Shown here in pieces: positions 60,819 through 64,000 of a stretch of DNA of 64,000 nt. A model generated the notes under the pieces. The model saw only the letters and a program-made list of their open reading frames with translations, searched no databases and was not told where the DNA came from. The stretch lies in assembly GCA_947497895.1 (NCBI GenBank), contig CANMIL010000001.1, positions 434,001-498,000 of the forward strand, written 5' to 3'. The number at the start of each line of letters is the position of its first letter. The first letter of the stretch is position 1. The stretch comes from an uncultured Tenacibaculum sp. (lineage in GTDB: Bacteria; Bacteroidota; Bacteroidia; Flavobacteriales; Flavobacteriaceae). Position numbers and translations under genes: made by a program.

Positions 60819-60826
60819 TAATTTTG
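60819..60826 (+). promoter_or_regulatory. -7 box TAATTTTG for lysA
   Basis: Perfect TAnnTTTG 19 bp before the lysA ATG. Confidence 0.55.
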
Positions 60827-60845
60827 GCGTTTTAAATTTATAATA

Positions 60846-62051
60846 ATGAATAGAAAAGAATTATTACGATTGGCAGATACTTATGGCTGCCCTTTATATG
60901 TTTATGATACTGATGTTATTATTAACCAGTATAAAAAAATTACTAAAGCTTTTTCTAAGGTTAAGAACGTAAAGATTAACTATGCGACCAAAGCACTTTC
61001 TAACATAAATATTTTAAAGGTTTTTAATTCTTTAAAGAGTGGTTTAGATACTGTATCTATTCAAGAGGTTAAACTTGGTTTATTAGCTGGTTTCGATCCG
61101 AAAGATATTATTTACACACCTAATGGTGTTTCTTTACAGGAAATTGAAGAAGTAGCAAAACTAGGTGTACAAATCAATATCGACAACTTATCTATTTTAG
61201 AGCTTTTCGGACAAAAGCATCCAAAGATTCCTGTATGCATACGTATTAATCCACACGTAATGGCAGGAGGAAATAGTAAAATTTCTGTAGGTCATATCGA
61301 TTCTAAGTTTGGTATTTCAATTCATCAGGTTCCTCACATTAAGCGTGTCGTTGAAAACACTGGTATGCGAATTAATGGTATTCACATGCACACAGGTTCT
61401 GATATATTAGATATTGATACTTTTATCCGAGCAACAGAAATTCTATTCGAAGTGGCTAAGCAATTTAAAAATATTGATTTTATCGATTTCGGAAGTGGAT
61501 TCAAAGTTCCATATAAGAAAGATGATATTTCTACGAACATTGAAGAGTTAGGAGAAAAACTATCTAGCAGATTTAATGAATTCTGTAAAAACTATGGTAA
61601 AGACATTACATTAATGTTTGAACCAGGAAAATTCTTAGTAAGTCAGTCAGGATATTTCTTAGCAAAAGTAAATGTGATTAAGCAAACGACATCTACAGTT
61701 TTTGCTGGAATTGATAGTGGACTAAATCATTTAATAAGGCCAATGTTTTATAATTCTTATCACTTTATTGAAAACATTTCGAATCCAAAAGGAAGAGAGC
61801 GTTTTTATAGTGTGGTGGGTTATATATGTGAAACAGACACCTTCGGTTCGAACCGAAGAATTGCAGAAATTGCAGAAGATGATATTTTATGCTTCCATAA
61901 TGCTGGAGCTTATTGTTATTCTATGACATCGAATTATAATTCCAGATACAAGCCAGCAGAAGTAATGCTTTATAAAGGTAAAGATTACTTAATCAGAAAA
62001 CGTGAAACCTTCGAAGATATATTACGAAATCAAGAACAAGTAACAATATAA
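60846..62051 (+). CDS. lysA: diaminopimelate decarboxylase
   Basis: 401 residues, fold-type III PLP enzyme. PLP lysine in INYATKALSN, the glycine/His turn GIHMHTGSD, the FEPGKFLV phosphate site, and the catalytic cysteine loop VGYICETDTFG. Converts meso-diaminopimelate to lysine, the last step of the pathway to which dapD also belongs. Single gene bounded by its own promoter and terminator. Confidence 0.95.
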   Translation: MNRKELLRLADTYGCPLYVYDTDVIINQYKKITKAFSKVKNVKINYATKALSNINILKVFNSLKSGLDTVSIQEVKLGLLAGFDPKDIIYTPNGVSLQEIEEVAKLGVQINIDNLSILELFGQKHPKIPVCIRINPHVMAGGNSKISVGHIDSKFGISIHQVPHIKRVVENTGMRINGIHMHTGSDILDIDTFIRATEILFEVAKQFKNIDFIDFGSGFKVPYKKDDISTNIEELGEKLSSRFNEFCKNYGKDITLMFEPGKFLVSQSGYFLAKVNVIKQTTSTVFAGIDSGLNHLIRPMFYNSYHFIENISNPKGRERFYSVVGYICETDTFGSNRRIAEIAEDDILCFHNAGAYCYSMTSNYNSRYKPAEVMLYKGKDYLIRKRETFEDILRNQEQVTI

Positions 62052-62054
62052 ATT

Positions 62055-62089
62055 AAAAACTCCAATTTCATTGAAATTGGAGTTTTTTT
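62055..62089 (+). terminator. lysA terminator
   Basis: AAAAACTCCAATTTCA pairs with TGAAATTGGAGTTTTT around a short loop, then T residues; it begins 3 bp past the stop codon. Confidence 0.92.
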
Positions 62090-62221
62090 ACATACTTTCT
62101 TAAAAGTAATTGCGTAATTTGATTTGATTGTGTAAATAAACTCCCCTAAAATTTATTTACCAGTGCAATATCATGCTTAAATATATAATATTTTACAGGA
62201 AAATCACCCTATAATAACAAA

Positions 62222-62245
62222 AAAAACCGCTTATTAAGCGGTTTT
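62222..62245 (-). terminator. terminator of the rpsF-rpsR-rplI operon
   Basis: AAAAACCGCTTA/TAAGCGGTTTTT hairpin with T residues on the minus strand, 24 bp past the rplI stop. Confidence 0.88.
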
Positions 62246-62268
62246 TATTTATTTTAAATAAAGATTAA

Positions 62269-62718
62269 TTACTTTTCAGCAACTACTTCAAATACGATGT
62301 CAGCAACAACTGTTCTGTGTAAACGAACTGCTGCATTGTATTTTCCTAATCTTTTTACATTACCTCCAGTAACTTTGATAAACTTCTTCTCTACTGCAGT
62401 CCCAGCTTTTGCTAAAGCTTCAGCAACATCAGCATTGTTTACAGATCCGAATAATTTATCACCTGAACCTACTTTAGAAGCAATCTTGATTTCATATCCT
62501 TTAACAGCTTCTGCTAACTTGTTAGCATCTTCTACTAATTTAGCTTCTTTGTAAGCACGTTGCTTTAAGTTTTCTGCTAATACTTTTTTAGCTGAAGAAG
62601 TAGCTAAAACAGCATATCCTTGAGGTATAAGGTAGTTACGTCCATAACCATTCTTAACAGTTACGATATCGTCTTTAAAACCTAAGTTTTCTACGTCTTG
62701 TTTTAATATCAATTCCAT
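62269..62718 (-). CDS. rplI: ribosomal protein L9
   Basis: 149 residues: N-terminal domain MELILKQDVENLGFKDDIV with the family signature KNGYGRNYLIPQGYAV, connecting helix, and C-terminal 23S-binding domain (GSVNNADVAEAL). Binds 23S rRNA near the L1 stalk base. Third gene of the rpsF-rpsR-rplI operon, the order usual in Bacteroidota. Confidence 0.97.
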   Translation of the reverse strand: MELILKQDVENLGFKDDIVTVKNGYGRNYLIPQGYAVLATSSAKKVLAENLKQRAYKEAKLVEDANKLAEAVKGYEIKIASKVGSGDKLFGSVNNADVAEALAKAGTAVEKKFIKVTGGNVKRLGKYNAAVRLHRTVVADIVFEVVAEK

Positions 62719-62733
62719 GTTTCTACTTCTTTA

Positions 62734-63030
62734 TTATTTTAACATATCACCAACATATGGCATTAACGCTAAGTGACGAGCTCTTTTGATAGCTTGTGCA
62801 ACTTTACGTTGGTACTTTAATGATGTTCCTGTTAAACGTCTTGGTAAAATTTTACCTTGCTCGTTTACTAAATACATTAAGAAGTCAGCATCTTTATAAT
62901 CGATATACTTAATTCCGTTTTTCTTAAAACGACAGTACTTAGCTTCTTTTTTAGTTTCAATATCAAGTGGAGTTAAGTAACGTACCTCTCCTTGCTTATT
63001 TCCTTTCGCTTGTTGATCTATAGACGCCAT
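62734..63030 (-). CDS. rpsR: ribosomal protein S18
   Basis: 98 residues with the S18 core: [37 protein letters not shown] and [13 protein letters not shown]. Slightly longer at the N-terminus than in E. coli, normal for this phylum. Lies 3 bp after rpsF and 15 bp before rplI. Pairs with S6 on the 30S platform. Confidence 0.97.
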   Translation of the reverse strand: MASIDQQAKGNKQGEVRYLTPLDIETKKEAKYCRFKKNGIKYIDYKDADFLMYLVNEQGKILPRRLTGTSLKYQRKVAQAIKRARHLALMPYVGDMLK

Positions 63031-63033
63031 AGG

Positions 63034-63375
63034 TTATTTTTTTGCAGATTTAACACGTTCTTTTCTCTTTACAGCCCAAGCAGCAGCGTGCTTATCTAAC
63101 TTTACAGTTAAATAACGCATAATGCTATCGTCACGTCTGAACTCTAATTCAAACGGAGCGATTACATCACCTCCAGCTTTAAACTCTAATAAGTGGTAAA
63201 ATCCACTTTTTTTCTTTTCAATTGGGTAAGCTAATTTCTTTAAGCCCCAATCTTCCTTGTGAATCACTTCTGCGCCCTTTGAAGCCAAATAGTCTTCAAA
63301 TTTTTGCACTGTTTCCTTTATCTGACCTTCAGATAAAACGGGATTCAAAATGAAAACAGTTTCGTAATGGTTCAT
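63034..63375 (-). CDS. rpsF: ribosomal protein S6
   Basis: 113 residues: NHYETVFILNPVLSEGQIKE, KLAYPIEKKKSGFYHLLEF, RRDDSIMRYLTVKLDKH: the standard alpha/beta S6 fold with a basic tail. First gene of its operon; the S6-S18 dimer binds 16S rRNA and in many bacteria also its own mRNA leader, though I see no clear leader structure here. Confidence 0.97.
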   Translation of the reverse strand: MNHYETVFILNPVLSEGQIKETVQKFEDYLASKGAEVIHKEDWGLKKLAYPIEKKKSGFYHLLEFKAGGDVIAPFELEFRRDDSIMRYLTVKLDKHAAAWAVKRKERVKSAKK

Positions 63376-63408
63376 ATTTAATTATTTAAAATTTAATTTT
63401 AAGCGTGC

Positions 63409-63416
63409 AAATATAC
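63409..63416 (-). promoter_or_regulatory. -7 box TATATTTG for the rpsF operon
   Basis: Perfect TAnnTTTG on the minus strand, 34 bp before the rpsF start codon. Confidence 0.6.
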
Positions 63417-63556
63417 GTATTTATTTTTAAAAATGTTTAATGAGATACAACTTAATTCAGCGATGTTTTTAAATATTGCTTTTAATCATCTAAGAATAAA
63501 AGAATTGCAAAGAAGTTCGGTTTAGAGTATCTTTAAACCAAACTATTTAAAAATCA

Positions 63557-64000
63557 ATGCAAATACCAGATTTACCCGATATTATTCATTACGCCATCCC
63601 ATTTTTCATTGTTACGGTTATTATAGAGGTGATACTTACTGTTCGAGTAAAAATGGAACATTATGAATACAAAGATGCTCTTACCTCTATAACCATGGGC
63701 CTTGGTAATGTATTTATTGGACTATTTACAAAAGGAATGATTCTAGGTTTCTTTTTATTTCTGTACAATTATCGATTTTTCACAATCCCTTTTACTTGGT
63801 GGGCATGGCTTACTCTGTTATTTGCCGATGATTTTGTGTACTATTGGAAGCACAGAATTGGTCATGAAAGTAGGTTCTTTTGGGCAAGTCATGTAGTTCA
63901 TCATTCTTCTCAAAATTATAACTTAGCAACTGCATTACGACAAACATGGTCAGGTAGTTTCTACACATTTATATTTTGGATTCCTTTAGTATTCATAGGA
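63557..64000 (+). CDS. sterol desaturase/fatty acid hydroxylase family protein (3' end beyond window)
   Basis: First 148 residues, open to the window edge. Hydrophobic helices at about 8-27, 47-68 and 75-95, then the first two histidine boxes of the di-iron membrane hydroxylases: HRIGH (HxxxH) and HVVHH (HxxHH), with WKHRIGHESRFFWASH between. Oxidises a lipid substrate at the membrane; in flavobacteria the substrate is usually unknown. The remaining histidine boxes should lie to the right of the window. Confidence 0.88.
   Translation, partial: MQIPDLPDIIHYAIPFFIVTVIIEVILTVRVKMEHYEYKDALTSITMGLGNVFIGLFTKGMILGFFLFLYNYRFFTIPFTWWAWLTLLFADDFVYYWKHRIGHESRFFWASHVVHHSSQNYNLATALRQTWSGSFYTFIFWIPLVFIG

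Noticed and set aside
61845-61862. CTTCGGTTCGAACCGAAG perfect inverted repeat
   Set aside because: It lies inside lysA in conserved coding sequence (TFGSNRR); the symmetry is coincidental.

Overview
The window is AT-rich chromosomal DNA from a member of the Bacteroidota, almost certainly a marine Flavobacteriaceae (a Tenacibaculum-like genus is my best guess, by inference only). The signs are the Bacteroidota promoter form (TTG about 18-21 bp upstream of TAnnTTTG) at many genes, an SRP RNA with its own such promoter, and a typical flavobacterial gene set: TonB receptor with DUF4249 partner, DUF4199, DUF5606, DUF2807, NamZ/DUF1343, a YHYH protein, TPR-type sensor kinases, many lipoproteins, and TTG starts. 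Most genes are ordinary housekeeping or envelope genes. I see no prophage, insertion sequence, CRISPR array or tRNA.

Layout. 1-645: a short tandem array of ~35-residue protein genes (two intact, one decayed). 643-2629: SCO1/MORN/YHYH operon. 2786-4666: small membrane protein, glycosyltransferase, sigma factor. 4767-6897: divergent Nramp-like transporter and lipA. 7.0 kb: candidate small RNA. 7.1-10.9 kb: two VOC proteins, a HAD phosphatase, a membrane protein, cystathionine beta-synthase. 11.1-13.6 kb: LolC/E-like permease head to head with a NamZ-type muramidase. 13.7-19.0 kb: TonB receptor/DUF4249 pair beside an AraC-type regulator and a lipoprotein. 19.3-22.6 kb: imelysin-cytochrome c peroxidase fusion with a collagen-like PhoX-type lipoprotein. 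22.6-24.3 kb: 1.7 kb without conventional genes, holding several very short ORFs with their own terminators, a pair of 17-bp palindromes and foldable RNA. 24.3-27.3 kb: small lipoprotein and a TPR sensor kinase/response regulator pair. 27.3-30.0 kb: four small outer-membrane barrels. 30.1-38.8 kb: xerD, SRP RNA, DUF4199, dolichol-phosphate-mannose-synthase-like GT2, phosphoglucomutase, MsbA-like exporter, GT90, CCA-adding enzyme. 38.8-47.6 kb: a surface-glycan island with five glycosyltransferases and two sugar-binding-type lipoproteins. 47.7-53.0 kb: dapD, ruvX, def, DUF5606, mazG, LytS-type kinase. 53.2-57.6 kb: 5'-nucleotidase, tandem zinc-peptidase paralogues, HMG-CoA lyase. 57.7-60.7 kb: ECF sigma/anti-sigma-like/DUF4097-like/DUF2807 operon. 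60.8-64.0 kb: lysA, rpsF-rpsR-rplI, and the start of a sterol-desaturase-family gene.

Three things are least expected. First, the tandem small-protein array at the left edge: the two intact copies differ at many synonymous positions yet keep an identical 15-residue core, so the peptide itself is under selection. Second, the short-ORF region at 22.8-24.0 kb next to the TPR kinase. Third, a 36-codon remnant of a different sua5 gene at 38789-38899, just upstream of cca; it marks the edge of the glycan island and suggests that the island and its sua5 arrived by replacement of the resident allele.
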